A DNA stretch of 8,445 nucleotides from Actinomycetes bacterium (lineage in GTDB: Bacteria > Actinomycetota > Actinomycetes > Mycobacteriales > Mycobacteriaceae): contig JAEZDV010000317.1 of NCBI GenBank assembly GCA_023417985.1, positions 1-8,445 on the forward strand, given 5' to 3'. The position numbers were made by a program, and so were the translations under genes. Under the pieces are notes generated by a model. That model was not told the DNA's origin. It did not search any database and was given only the letters and a program-made list of their open reading frames with translations. This document shows positions 1 to 6,540 of this stretch, piece after piece; the stretch's first letter is position 1, and every line of letters starts with the position of its first letter.

Positions 1-16
1 CGGCACCACCGACACC

Positions 17-21
17 GAGGG
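17..21 (+). promoter_or_regulatory. Shine-Dalgarno deciding the start of the DUF503 gene
   Basis: GAGGG lies 6 nt before the ATG at 28 but abuts the in-frame ATG at 22. The spacing therefore favours 28 as the real start, giving an N-terminus MYLGALELD. Confidence 0.5.
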
Positions 22-27
22 ATGCGG

Positions 28-318
28 ATGTATCTGGGAGCACTCGAGCTGGACATCCTGCTCGGCGACGTGCATTCACTCAAGGAGAAGCGGTCGTACA
101 TCCGGCCCGTCCTCGCCGAGCTCAAGCGCTTCGGTGTCTCGGTGGCCGAAACCGGTGAGCACGACCTGTACCGGCGCTCGACCATCGCTGTGGCGGTGGT
201 CGCACCCGACTTCGCGCACGTGCGCGACATACTGGACACCTGTGAGCGACTGGTCGCACAGCGCCCCGAACTCGACCTGCTGTCCACCAGACGAAGACTG
301 TTCGGCCCGGAGGATTGA
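28..318 (+). CDS. DUF503 (YlxP-like) family protein
   Basis: This is a 96-residue protein of the DUF503 family, the small gene usually found between infB and rbfA in Gram-positive bacteria. Seen: the characteristic N-terminal strand MYLGALELDILLGD, then HSLKEKRS (about residues 17-24), FGVSVAE (about 36-42) and the C-terminal LLSTRRRLFGPED. It has a compact alpha/beta layout with no signal peptide or membrane segment. The length is normal for the family. The ATG at 28 is preferred over 22 because of Shine-Dalgarno spacing. The gene leads the + strand block and is 58 nt ahead of rbfA. The intervening 58 nt hold only the rbfA ribosome binding region (GAGGAGAGG at 358-366) and no convincing hairpin. 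The molecular function of DUF503 is not established; its position suggests a role linked to translation or ribosome assembly. The infB gene expected upstream is not visible in the 27 bases available. Confidence 0.92.
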   Translation: MYLGALELDILLGDVHSLKEKRSYIRPVLAELKRFGVSVAETGEHDLYRRSTIAVAVVAPDFAHVRDILDTCERLVAQRPELDLLSTRRRLFGPED

Positions 319-376
319 CCAGGCCGAAGGAGATCGCGGCCGCCCACCCCGGTGGCCGAGGAGAGGAACGAACGAC

Positions 377-835
377 ATGGCCGATCCAGCACGGGCCCGC
401 CGACTTGCCAAGCGCATCGCCACCATCGTGGCCACGGCGATCGATACCGAGATCAAGGATCCGCGACTCGAGTTCGTGACGATCACCGACGCGAGGGTCA
501 CCGCCGATCTGCACGACGCGACCGTCTATTACACCGTGCGTGGTGCCGACCTGAACACCGAACCGGACGTCGAGGCAGCCGCGGCCGGACTCGAGAAGGC
601 GAAGGGTGTCCTCCGCACCATGGTCGGCGCGGGCACGGGTGTACGTTTCACCCCGAGTCTTACCTTCGTCACCGACACCGTGCCGGACACCGCACGGCAG
701 ATGGAGGAACTGCTTGCGCGGGCACGCGCAGCCGACGAGGATGTGGCCCGCGCCCGCGAGGGTGCAGTCCCCGCCGGCGATCCCGATCCGTACAAGGAGC
801 CCCGTGAGCGTGACACCGGTGACGACGCCGAGTAA
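377..835 (+). CDS. rbfA: 30S ribosome-binding factor RbfA
   Basis: A 152-residue RbfA, a single KH-like domain protein that binds the 30S subunit and helps late maturation of the 16S rRNA 5' end. Seen: an N-terminal helix rich in basic residues (RARRLAKRIATIVATAI, 6-22), the family motif IKDPRLEFVTITDARVT (about 26-42), strand LHDATVYYTV (45-54), the helix around GLEKAKGVLRTMVG (71-84), and the closing VRFTPSLTFVTDTVPD (89-104). A charged, flexible C-terminal tail of about 45 residues follows, as is common in actinobacterial RbfA. The start is ATG with a purine-rich GAGGAGAGG upstream. Its 3' end overlaps the next gene by 32 nt. Infer: co-expressed with its neighbours from an upstream infB-type promoter outside the window. 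Confidence 0.95.
   Translation: MADPARARRLAKRIATIVATAIDTEIKDPRLEFVTITDARVTADLHDATVYYTVRGADLNTEPDVEAAAAGLEKAKGVLRTMVGAGTGVRFTPSLTFVTDTVPDTARQMEELLARARAADEDVARAREGAVPAGDPDPYKEPRERDTGDDAE
794..799 (+). promoter_or_regulatory. Shine-Dalgarno of nrnA inside rbfA
   Basis: AAGGAG lies within the rbfA coding sequence, 4 nt before GTG 804 and 10 nt before the in-frame GTG 810. It shows that nrnA translation begins inside rbfA, but it does not settle which GTG is used. Confidence 0.6.
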
Positions 836-1862
836 CGATTCGCCGAGCGACGGGCCGACGGCTCGTGGTTCCCACCCGGACGCCGCCACCCCCGCGGGTG
901 GCGCGCCGGTGGACGTGCCCGGTGCAGTGGCGTTGCTCGACGCCGCGTCGACGGTGACGGTGCTGTGCCATGTTCAGCCCGACGCCGACACTCTCGGCAG
1001 CGGGCTGGCCCTGGGGCTCGCGCTCGAGCGGCGGGGCGTCGCGGTGCAGGTCGCCTTCGCCGCGCCCGCCGCGGTCCCCGAGTCGATGCGTTCGCTGCCG
1101 GGCAGGCATCTCGTCACCCCCGTAGCGGAGGTGCGCCGGGAGGTGGATCTCGTGGTGAGCGTCGACTGCGGCACGGCGGGGCGCCTCGGTGCCCTGCGCG
1201 ACCGCTTGGCCGGCGCCACGCGCACTCTGGTCATCGATCACCACGTGTCCAACACGAGGTTCGGGACCGACAATCTCATCGACCCCGAGGCGGAGGCCAC
1301 CGCCGTGGTGCTCGCCGACCTCTTCGACGAGTGGGACGTCACCGTCGATGCGGACCTCGCGCACTGCCTGTACGCGGGGCTCGTCACGGACACCGGTTCG
1401 TTCCGGTGGGGTCGTCCGGCGTCGCATCGCCTCGCCGAGCGCCTGCTCGCGACCGGTATCGACGGAGCCGCCATCACGCGCGAACTCCTCGACACCCATC
1501 CCTTCGGCTGGTTGCCGATGCTCTCGGCGGTCCTGGCATCCGCGACCCTGGAGCCGGACGCGGTGCACGGCCGCGGACTGGTTTATGCCTTCGTCCGCCG
1601 CGCAGATTCGGCGCATCTCGGTTCCGAGGAGGTCGAGAGCGTGATCGACATCGTGCGTACCACGGCGGAAGCCGAAGTCGCCGCTGTGTTCAAAGAGGTC
1701 GGCGACGAGGTGTGGACGGTCTCGCTCCGGTCGAAAACAGCCGTGGACGTGGCCGCGGCCGCAACCGATCTCGGCGGCGGCGGACACGCGTTCGCTGCCG
1801 GTTACACCGCGCACGGCACACCGGACTCGGTGGTGGCCGCCCTGCGCGGCGTTCTCGAGTGA
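804..1862 (+). CDS. nrnA: DHH/DHHA1 phosphodiesterase, NrnA/CnpB type (nanoRNA, pAp or c-di-AMP/pApA hydrolase)
   Basis: A 352-residue member of the DHH-DHHA1 superfamily (bifunctional oligoribonuclease and pAp phosphatase). Numbering from GTG 804, the Mn-binding motifs are intact: CHVQPDADTLGS with H56, D60 and D62; D121 in VSVDCGTAG; the DHH triad at 145-147 in VIDHHVSN; and D196 in GLVTDTGSF. The C-terminal DHHA1 substrate-binding motif GGGGHAFAAGY is at 324-334. The first 40 residues or so are Pro/Ser/Thr/Ala-rich and probably disordered, ahead of the conserved fold. The M. tuberculosis family member at the same position (Rv2837c, CnpB/NrnA) degrades c-di-AMP, pApA and short RNAs; the same activities are inferred here. 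GTG 810 (10 nt after the Shine-Dalgarno) and GTG 819 are alternative starts. The gene overlaps rbfA by 32 nt and the MATE gene by 4 nt (GTGA). Confidence 0.93.
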   Translation: MSVTPVTTPSNDSPSDGPTARGSHPDAATPAGGAPVDVPGAVALLDAASTVTVLCHVQPDADTLGSGLALGLALERRGVAVQVAFAAPAAVPESMRSLPGRHLVTPVAEVRREVDLVVSVDCGTAGRLGALRDRLAGATRTLVIDHHVSNTRFGTDNLIDPEAEATAVVLADLFDEWDVTVDADLAHCLYAGLVTDTGSFRWGRPASHRLAERLLATGIDGAAITRELLDTHPFGWLPMLSAVLASATLEPDAVHGRGLVYAFVRRADSAHLGSEEVESVIDIVRTTAEAEVAAVFKEVGDEVWTVSLRSKTAVDVAAAATDLGGGGHAFAAGYTAHGTPDSVVAALRGVLE

Positions 1863-3256
1863 CGCCGGAATCCGGGGAGCGGGCGATCACACCGGACCCC
1901 GCCGAGCGGGTCGTGCCGGCGGAGATCTCCGGTCGCCGCATCCTGGGCCTCGCGTTGCCCGCGCTCGGTGTACTCGCCGCCGAGCCGCTGTATCTGCTCT
2001 TCGACATCGCGGTCGTGGGGCGCCTCGGCGCGCTGCCGCTGGCAGGCCTCGCGATCGGCGGGCTCGTCCTGGCCACGGTGAGCACTCAGCTGACTTTTCT
2101 GTCGTACGGCACCACTGCGCGTTCGGCCCGGCTCCACGGTGCCGACCGGCACCGTGACGCCGTCGGCGAGGGTGTTCAGGCCACATGGCTGGCCGTCGGC
2201 GTCGGGTTGCTCATCCTGATCGCAGGGCAAGCGGCCGCCGGTCCGGTTGCGAACCTGATCGCCGGCGACGCGGAGATCGCAGCCGCAGCCGTCTCATGGC
2301 TGCGAGTGGCGCTGTTCGGGGTTCCCCTGATCCTCATCGGAATGGCCGGCAACGGCTGGATGCGGGGAGTGCAGGACAACCTGCGGCCGCTGCGGTACGT
2401 GATCGCGGGTCTCGCCCTGTCGGCGGTGCTGTGTCCCGTGCTCGTGCACGGACTCCTGGGTGCGCCGCGCTGGGAACTTGTCGGCTCCGCAGTCGCCAAC
2501 GTGATCGGGCAATCGGTTTCCGCAACGCTGTTCCTAGTCGCGTTGCTGCGGTCGGGTGTGCCGCTGCGCCCCCGCGCCGACGTGATCGGTGCCCAGTTGC
2601 GACTCGGCCGCGACCTCATCGCCCGCAGCCTGGCCTTCCAGGCGTGCTTCCTGTCCGCCGCAGCAGTCGCAGCCCGGTTCGGTGCGGCGGCGGTCGCCGG
2701 CCACCAGGTCGTACTGCAACTGTGGAACTTCGTCACGCTCGCGCTGGATTCGCTGGCCATCGCGGCGCAGGCGCTGGTCGGCGCGGCTCTGGGAGGCTCG
2801 GACCGTCGTGGCGCCACAAGGCTCGCGTGGCGCGTGACCACCTGGTCCGCGTTGTTCGCCGCGGGTCTCGCCGTCGTGTTCCTGCTCGGCCGAACCGTGC
2901 TGCCGGCACTGTTCACATCGGACGCCGCAGTCATCGAACAGATCGACGTGGCATGGTGGTTCTTCGTGGCGATCATGCCGTTCGCCGGTGTGGTGTTCGC
3001 TCTCGACGGGGTCCTTCTCGGCGCGGGCGACGCGGCGTTCCTGCGCACGGCGACGCTGGCATCGGCGCTGTTCGGCTTCTTGCCGCTCATCTGGTGCTCT
3101 CTCGTCTTCGACTGGGGTCTGGCGGGGATCTGGACGGGGCTTACGGTGTTCATCGTGTTCAGGATGATCGCGGTGGTGGTACGCACCGTCTCGGGACTGT
3201 GGGCGGTGACGGGCGCGGATCGGCAGGTCCACGCGCACAACGAGTCGGGAGGTTAG
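1859..3256 (+). CDS. dinF: MATE-family efflux transporter, DinF-like
   Basis: A 465-residue polytopic membrane protein of the multidrug and toxic compound extrusion family, with about 12 predicted membrane segments in two six-helix halves and normal length. Seen: N-terminal half LALPALGVLAAEPLYLLFD (31-49) followed by VVGRLG (52-57), AIGGLVLATVS (65-75) and GWMRGVQDN (166-174). The C-terminal half has AGHQVVLQLWNF (280-291), DSLAIAAQALVGAALG (297-312) and FALDGVLLGAGD (380-391), all typical of DinF-type MATE proteins. A cytoplasmic N-terminal leader of about 25 residues precedes the first helix. The GTG start overlaps the nrnA stop as GTGA and has no clear Shine-Dalgarno, so translation is probably coupled to nrnA; GTG 1913 is an alternative. 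The substrate is not predictable from sequence; Na+- or H+-driven antiport is the family mechanism. In M. tuberculosis a dinF gene (Rv2836c) also follows Rv2837c and rbfA. Confidence 0.92.
   Translation: MTPESGERAITPDPAERVVPAEISGRRILGLALPALGVLAAEPLYLLFDIAVVGRLGALPLAGLAIGGLVLATVSTQLTFLSYGTTARSARLHGADRHRDAVGEGVQATWLAVGVGLLILIAGQAAAGPVANLIAGDAEIAAAAVSWLRVALFGVPLILIGMAGNGWMRGVQDNLRPLRYVIAGLALSAVLCPVLVHGLLGAPRWELVGSAVANVIGQSVSATLFLVALLRSGVPLRPRADVIGAQLRLGRDLIARSLAFQACFLSAAAVAARFGAAAVAGHQVVLQLWNFVTLALDSLAIAAQALVGAALGGSDRRGATRLAWRVTTWSALFAAGLAVVFLLGRTVLPALFTSDAAVIEQIDVAWWFFVAIMPFAGVVFALDGVLLGAGDAAFLRTATLASALFGFLPLIWCSLVFDWGLAGIWTGLTVFIVFRMIAVVVRTVSGLWAVTGADRQVHAHNESGG
3247..3252 (+). promoter_or_regulatory. 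Shine-Dalgarno deciding the pptH start
   Basis: GGGAGG lies within the last codons of the MATE gene, 9 nt before GTG 3262 but only 3 nt before GTG 3256. This favours 3262 as the initiation codon. Confidence 0.5.
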
Positions 3257-3261
3257 TGCCG

Positions 3262-4200
3262 GTGGCAGCGAAGCTGTGGGCGATCAGCGATATCCACGTG
3301 GGCCATCGAGGCAACCGGCCGGTCACCGAAGACCTGTACCCCGAGTCACCCGACGACTGGCTGATCGTGGCAGGCGACGTATCGGAGAAGACCGACGACA
3401 TCCGGTGGGCGCTGTCGTTGCTGAAGAGCCGATTCGCCCAGGTGATCTGGGTGCCCGGCAACCACGAACTGTGGACGACGGCGAAGGACCCCGTGCAGAT
3501 GCACGGGGTGGCGCGCTACGACTACCTCGTCACGATGTGCCGTGAACTCGGCGTCCTCACCCCGGAGGATCCCTATCCGGTGTGGGAGGGAGAGGGGGGA
3601 CCGGTCGTACTCGTCCCGATGTTCCTGCTCTACGACTACTCGTTCCTGCCCGACGGCACGACGACGAAGGCCGACGGACTGGCGCTCGCACGCGAGCGCA
3701 ACGTCGTCGCGACGGACGAGTTCCTGTTGCGTCCCGACCCGTATGTCACCCGCGACACGTGGTGCAAAGTGCGGGTCGATCGGACACGTGAACGGCTCGA
3801 CGCTCTCGATCCGGCATTGCCGACGGTCCTGATCAACCACTTCCCGCTGGTGCGCGAGCCCACCAGGATGCTGTTCTATCCGGAGTTCGCGCTGTGGTGC
3901 GGCACCACGGAGACAGCTGACTGGCACCTGCGGTACCGCGCACTGTGCAGCGTCTACGGACACCTGCACATCCCGCGTACGACGTACTACGACGGGGTCC
4001 GTTTCGAGGAGGTATCCGTCGGTTACCCGCGCGAATGGCAGCGGCGCGGCTTGCCCGACCGGCTCCTCCGGCAGATCCTGCCGGTGCCCGAGTATCCGCC
4101 GGGAACCCTGAACAAGTGGGGTGGTCACTTCACCGTGACGCCCGAGATGGAAGCCGAAGCCGAGAAGATGCGCGCAGAACGACAGAGGGAGTTGCGGTGA
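3262..4200 (+). CDS. pptH: Metallophosphoesterase, 4'-phosphopantetheinyl hydrolase PptH-like
   Basis: A 312-residue calcineurin-like metallophosphoesterase. All dinuclear-metal motifs are visible: D10-I-H12 in WAISDIHVGH, GDV with D39, GNHE with N67 and H68, NH at 192-193, and GHLH at 233-236. A C-terminal extension rich in Glu, Arg and Lys follows residue 290. The M. tuberculosis gene directly upstream of pptT (Rv2795c) is PptH, reported to remove 4'-phosphopantetheine from holo-carrier proteins and so oppose PptT. The same position and family support that role here, but the substrate is inferred rather than read from a motif. GTG 3262 is chosen by Shine-Dalgarno spacing; GTG 3256 would add two residues. 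The reading frame stays open for about 1 kb upstream only because it lies over the GC-rich MATE gene. The stop overlaps the pptT start (GTGA), so the two proteins are probably made in a coupled way. Confidence 0.88.
   Translation: MAAKLWAISDIHVGHRGNRPVTEDLYPESPDDWLIVAGDVSEKTDDIRWALSLLKSRFAQVIWVPGNHELWTTAKDPVQMHGVARYDYLVTMCRELGVLTPEDPYPVWEGEGGPVVLVPMFLLYDYSFLPDGTTTKADGLALARERNVVATDEFLLRPDPYVTRDTWCKVRVDRTRERLDALDPALPTVLINHFPLVREPTRMLFYPEFALWCGTTETADWHLRYRALCSVYGHLHIPRTTYYDGVRFEEVSVGYPREWQRRGLPDRLLRQILPVPEYPPGTLNKWGGHFTVTPEMEAEAEKMRAERQRELR
4186..4191 (+). promoter_or_regulatory. Shine-Dalgarno of pptT inside pptH
   Basis: AGGGAG, 5 nt before the GTG at 4197, lies in the last codons of pptH. 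It gives pptT its own initiation signal at the GTGA overlap and supports that start. Confidence 0.55.
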
Positions 4201-4904
4201 CGGAACCGTCCGCCGGAGAACAGGTCGAGACCCACGAAGCGCTGATTTCGCGCATCGTGCCGGAGGGTGTCGCTGCCGCCGAGATCTTCTCCGACCCGCC
4301 GGGGTTGCAACCGCACCCCCAGGAGGAGGCGCTCGTCGCACGTGCGGTCGACAAGCGTCGCAGGGAGTTCGCCGGCGCCAGGCACTGTGCCCGGCTCGCG
4401 ATGGCGCGCCTCGGTGTCGAACCCGGTCCCATCCTGCGTGGCGAACGGGGAGCGCCGGTGTGGCCGCGTGGACTCGTCGGCAGCCTCACCCACTGCGACG
4501 GCTACCGGGGTGCCGTGCTCGGGTACTCGTTGCAGGTGCGGTCGCTGGGCATCGATGCCGAGCCGCACGACGTGCTTCCCGACGGCGTGTTGCCCGCGGT
4601 CGGTCTCGACGCGGAGCGGGAGTGGCTCGCCTCCACCTCCGGGGACGTGCATTGGGACCGGGTGTTGTTCTGCGCGAAGGAGGCCACCTACAAGGCATGG
4701 TTTCCGCTCACCGGGCGCTGGCTCGGATTCGAGGACGCCCACATCACCTTCGAGCGCGACACCACGTCGGACGCCGTGACCGGCACGTTCCACTCCCGCA
4801 TTCTGGTACCCGGCGACACGCACGACGGTCCGCCGGTGACCGGATTCGACGGCCGCTGGCTCGTCGCCGACGGTCTCGTTCTCACAGCGATCGCGGTGCG
4901 CTGA
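4197..4904 (+). CDS. pptT: Sfp-type 4'-phosphopantetheinyl transferase PptT
   Basis: A 235-residue transferase that moves the 4'-phosphopantetheine arm from coenzyme A to a serine on acyl- and peptidyl-carrier domains of polyketide synthases, NRPSs and, in mycobacteria, mycolate-related synthases. Seen: SDPPGL (32-37), RHCARLAMARLG (62-73), GSLTHCDGYRGAV (95-107), the Mg-binding GIDAEPHDVLPDGVL (118-132, with D120 and E122), CAKEATYKAWFPLT (159-172, with K161, E162 and K166) and RWLGFEDAHITFE (174-186). These blocks match remembered M. tuberculosis PptT (Rv2794c) closely over almost the whole length, so the assignment is strong. The N-terminus is slightly longer than the mycobacterial one. 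The gene overlaps pptH by 4 nt and ends 2 nt before truB. In mycobacteria pptT is essential; essentiality here is inferred. Confidence 0.96.
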   Translation: MTEPSAGEQVETHEALISRIVPEGVAAAEIFSDPPGLQPHPQEEALVARAVDKRRREFAGARHCARLAMARLGVEPGPILRGERGAPVWPRGLVGSLTHCDGYRGAVLGYSLQVRSLGIDAEPHDVLPDGVLPAVGLDAEREWLASTSGDVHWDRVLFCAKEATYKAWFPLTGRWLGFEDAHITFERDTTSDAVTGTFHSRILVPGDTHDGPPVTGFDGRWLVADGLVLTAIAVR

Positions 4905-4906
4905 CG

Positions 4907-5827
4907 ATGACCGACCGCACACACGATTCGGCCGAAAACCCGGCCGTGGCGCGCGCAGGCCTGCTCCTCGTGGACAAGCCCGGCGGCATGACCAGCCATG
5001 ACGTGGTGTCCCGGTGCCGCCGGCTGCTCGGCACGCGGAAGGTGGGGCACGCCGGCACGCTCGATCCCATGGCTACCGGTGTGCTCGTGCTCGGTGTCGA
5101 GCGGGCCACCAAACTGCTGGGCCTGCTGTCGCTGACCACGAAGTCTTACACCGCTACCATCCGTCTCGGCCGGAGCACCGTCACCGACGACGCCGAAGGG
5201 GACGTGGTGGAGACTTCGGACGCGTCGGGCGTCACCGACGAGCAGATCGCTGCGGTGGTGGAGACGCTGACCGGCGACATCGAACAGGTCCCCGCGAGTG
5301 TCAGCGCCATCAAGATCGACGGCAAGCGCGCGTACGCGCGGATGCGCGAGGGCGAAGCCGTGGAGATTCCCGCCCGGCCGGTGACGGTGTCCCGGTTCGA
5401 GGTGCTCGCACGTCGCGACGAAGGTACCTTCGTCGACCTCGACGTCGAGGTGGACTGCTCGTCGGGAACCTACATTCGCGCGCTCGCCCGCGACCTGGGA
5501 GCCGCTCTCGGCGTCGGGGGACACCTGACGGCGCTGCGACGCACCCGTGTGGGCCCGTTCGGGCTCGAACATGCGCGCACGCTCGAAGAACTCGCCGACC
5601 ATCCCGTGCCGAGTCTCGACATCGACGAGGCGATCCGCACCGCGTTCGAGTGCCGCACCGTGACCGACGCCGAGGCAGCGGTCCTCGCGAACGGTCGCTG
5701 GCTCGAACCGGCGGGAATCGCGGGCGTCTATGCGGCGATCGACGAGCGCGGCCACGCGGCCGCACTGGTCCAGGAGAAGGGACGCCGCGCGGCATCGGTG
5801 TTCGTGGTGCGCCCGGCGAACATGTGA
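4907..5827 (+). CDS. truB: tRNA pseudouridine(55) synthase TruB
   Basis: A 306-residue pseudouridine synthase that isomerises U55 in the T-loop of tRNAs. Seen: LLLVDKPGGMTSHDVV (19-34), the catalytic block GHAGTLDPMATGVL (47-60, catalytic D53), KSYTATIRLG (79-88, Y81), VPASVSAIKIDGKRAYARMR (128-147) and the fold-closing SSGTYIRALARDLG (185-198). Residues from about 225 to the end form the actinobacterial C-terminal TruB domain, ending in VFVVRPANM. The ATG starts 2 nt after the pptT stop with no strong Shine-Dalgarno, so it is probably translated by reinitiation or coupling. It is the last + strand gene of the block. The stop lies 4 nt from the stop of the convergent mntR gene, with no terminator hairpin between them. 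In many actinobacteria ribF and rpsO follow truB; here they do not. Confidence 0.96.
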   Translation: MTDRTHDSAENPAVARAGLLLVDKPGGMTSHDVVSRCRRLLGTRKVGHAGTLDPMATGVLVLGVERATKLLGLLSLTTKSYTATIRLGRSTVTDDAEGDVVETSDASGVTDEQIAAVVETLTGDIEQVPASVSAIKIDGKRAYARMREGEAVEIPARPVTVSRFEVLARRDEGTFVDLDVEVDCSSGTYIRALARDLGAALGVGGHLTALRRTRVGPFGLEHARTLEELADHPVPSLDIDEAIRTAFECRTVTDAEAAVLANGRWLEPAGIAGVYAAIDERGHAAALVQEKGRRAASVFVVRPANM

Positions 5828-5831
5828 CCGT

Positions 5832-6521
5832 TCAGACGAGCCAGATCGCACCGGCGGCGAGGGTACCCAGATCCACGGTGCCGCCGCCGGGGCCGATCCG
5901 GATGGACATCGTGCCGGCGAAGTCGCGCCGTTCGACGACGCGGATGTCGGTGTCGAGGGAGATGCCGACCTCGTCGAAGTAGCGCAGCATCGCGGGGTCG
6001 GCGTCGGAGATCCGGGCGACCCGCCCGTGCTCGCCGTCTGCGAAGGCGGTGAGGGGCCGGGCGGGCGGCGCGTCGACCCGGCCGTCGTGCGACGGAATGG
6101 GGTCGCCGTGCGGGTCGCGCTCCGGGTATCCGAGTTTGGCGTCCATCGCGGCGACCATTCGCTCGGACACCGCGTGCTCGAGCACCTCCGCCTCGTCGTG
6201 GACCTCGTCCCAGCCGTATCCGAGTTCCCGGACGAGGAACGTTTCGATGAGCCGGTGCCGCCGCACCATCGACACGGCGGCCGTGCGCCCCGCGTCGGTC
6301 AGGGAGATCGACCCGTAACGGGCATGGTCGAGCAGACCTTGATCGGCCAGACGCCGAACCGCTTCCGACACGGTCGACGCCGAGACACCGAGCTTCTCGG
6401 CGAGCAGTTTGGTGGAGATCTTCTCCCCGGACCACTCCTGAACCGTCCAGATGATCTTCAGGTAGTCCTGGGCAACCGATGACAGGGCCTCGGTCGCGGT
6501 GGTCTCGCTCGTGTCCGTCAC
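5832..6521 (-). CDS. mntR: DtxR-family metal-dependent repressor, MntR (SirR) type
   Basis: A 229-residue transcriptional repressor. Domain order: winged helix-turn-helix (about 15-75, recognition helix around SASTVSEAVRRLADQG at 47-62), a metal-binding dimerisation domain (about 80-150) and a C-terminal SH3/FeoA-like domain (about 155-229). Aligned by eye with DtxR, H89, H108, E115 and H116 fall on DtxR H79, H98, E105 and H106. Asp19 replaces Met10 and Glu112 replaces Cys102, as in Mn-selective MntR proteins. The sequence resembles remembered M. tuberculosis Rv2788 (SirR/MntR) along most of its length. It is the last cistron after an ABC importer, so Mn-dependent repression of that operon is the likely job. 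The start is GTG with no Shine-Dalgarno; a -10-like TAAACT 6 nt upstream suggests a leaderless transcript. Iron sensing is less likely. Confidence 0.93.
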   Translation of the reverse strand: MTDTSETTATEALSSVAQDYLKIIWTVQEWSGEKISTKLLAEKLGVSASTVSEAVRRLADQGLLDHARYGSISLTDAGRTAAVSMVRRHRLIETFLVRELGYGWDEVHDEAEVLEHAVSERMVAAMDAKLGYPERDPHGDPIPSHDGRVDAPPARPLTAFADGEHGRVARISDADPAMLRYFDEVGISLDTDIRVVERRDFAGTMSIRIGPGGGTVDLGTLAAGAIWLV

Positions 6522-6522
6522 G

Positions 6523-6540
6523 GGTTCAGTTTAGGTAACC
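6523..6540. promoter_or_regulatory. Imperfect palindrome, possible MntR operator
   Basis: An 18-bp AT-rich element with GGTT and AACC at its ends (symmetric arms of 4 bp plus one inner pair) overlaps the putative -10 of mntR. It contains TTAGGTAACC, which resembles half of the DtxR/IdeR-type box. The symmetry is weak, so this is only a candidate site for autoregulation. Confidence 0.2.

Noticed and set aside
330..357. CGGCC/GGCCG inverted repeat between the DUF503 gene and rbfA
   Set aside because: Only a 5-bp stem with a 12-nt loop and no T-run. It is unlikely to be a terminator and is expected by chance at this GC content.
122..889. Minus-strand open frame across the DUF503 and rbfA genes
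   Set aside because: Antisense to two recognised genes, with low-complexity composition and no family resemblance.
669..1814. Long open frame on the minus strand opposite the DHH phosphodiesterase gene
   Set aside because: It runs fully antisense to a gene with intact catalytic motifs. Its translation is Arg/Gly/His-rich with no recognisable domain, typical of GC-rich shadow frames.
2185..3261. Apparent 360-residue N-terminal extension of the metallophosphoesterase
   Set aside because: The extension overlaps the whole second part of the MATE gene in another frame and is Arg/Gly-rich. The phosphoesterase fold starts right after GTG 3262, which has a proper Shine-Dalgarno.
5818..5833. GAAC/GTTC inverted repeat at the truB/mntR junction as a bidirectional terminator
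   Set aside because: Arms are only 4 bp with an 8-nt loop and no adjacent T-tracts.
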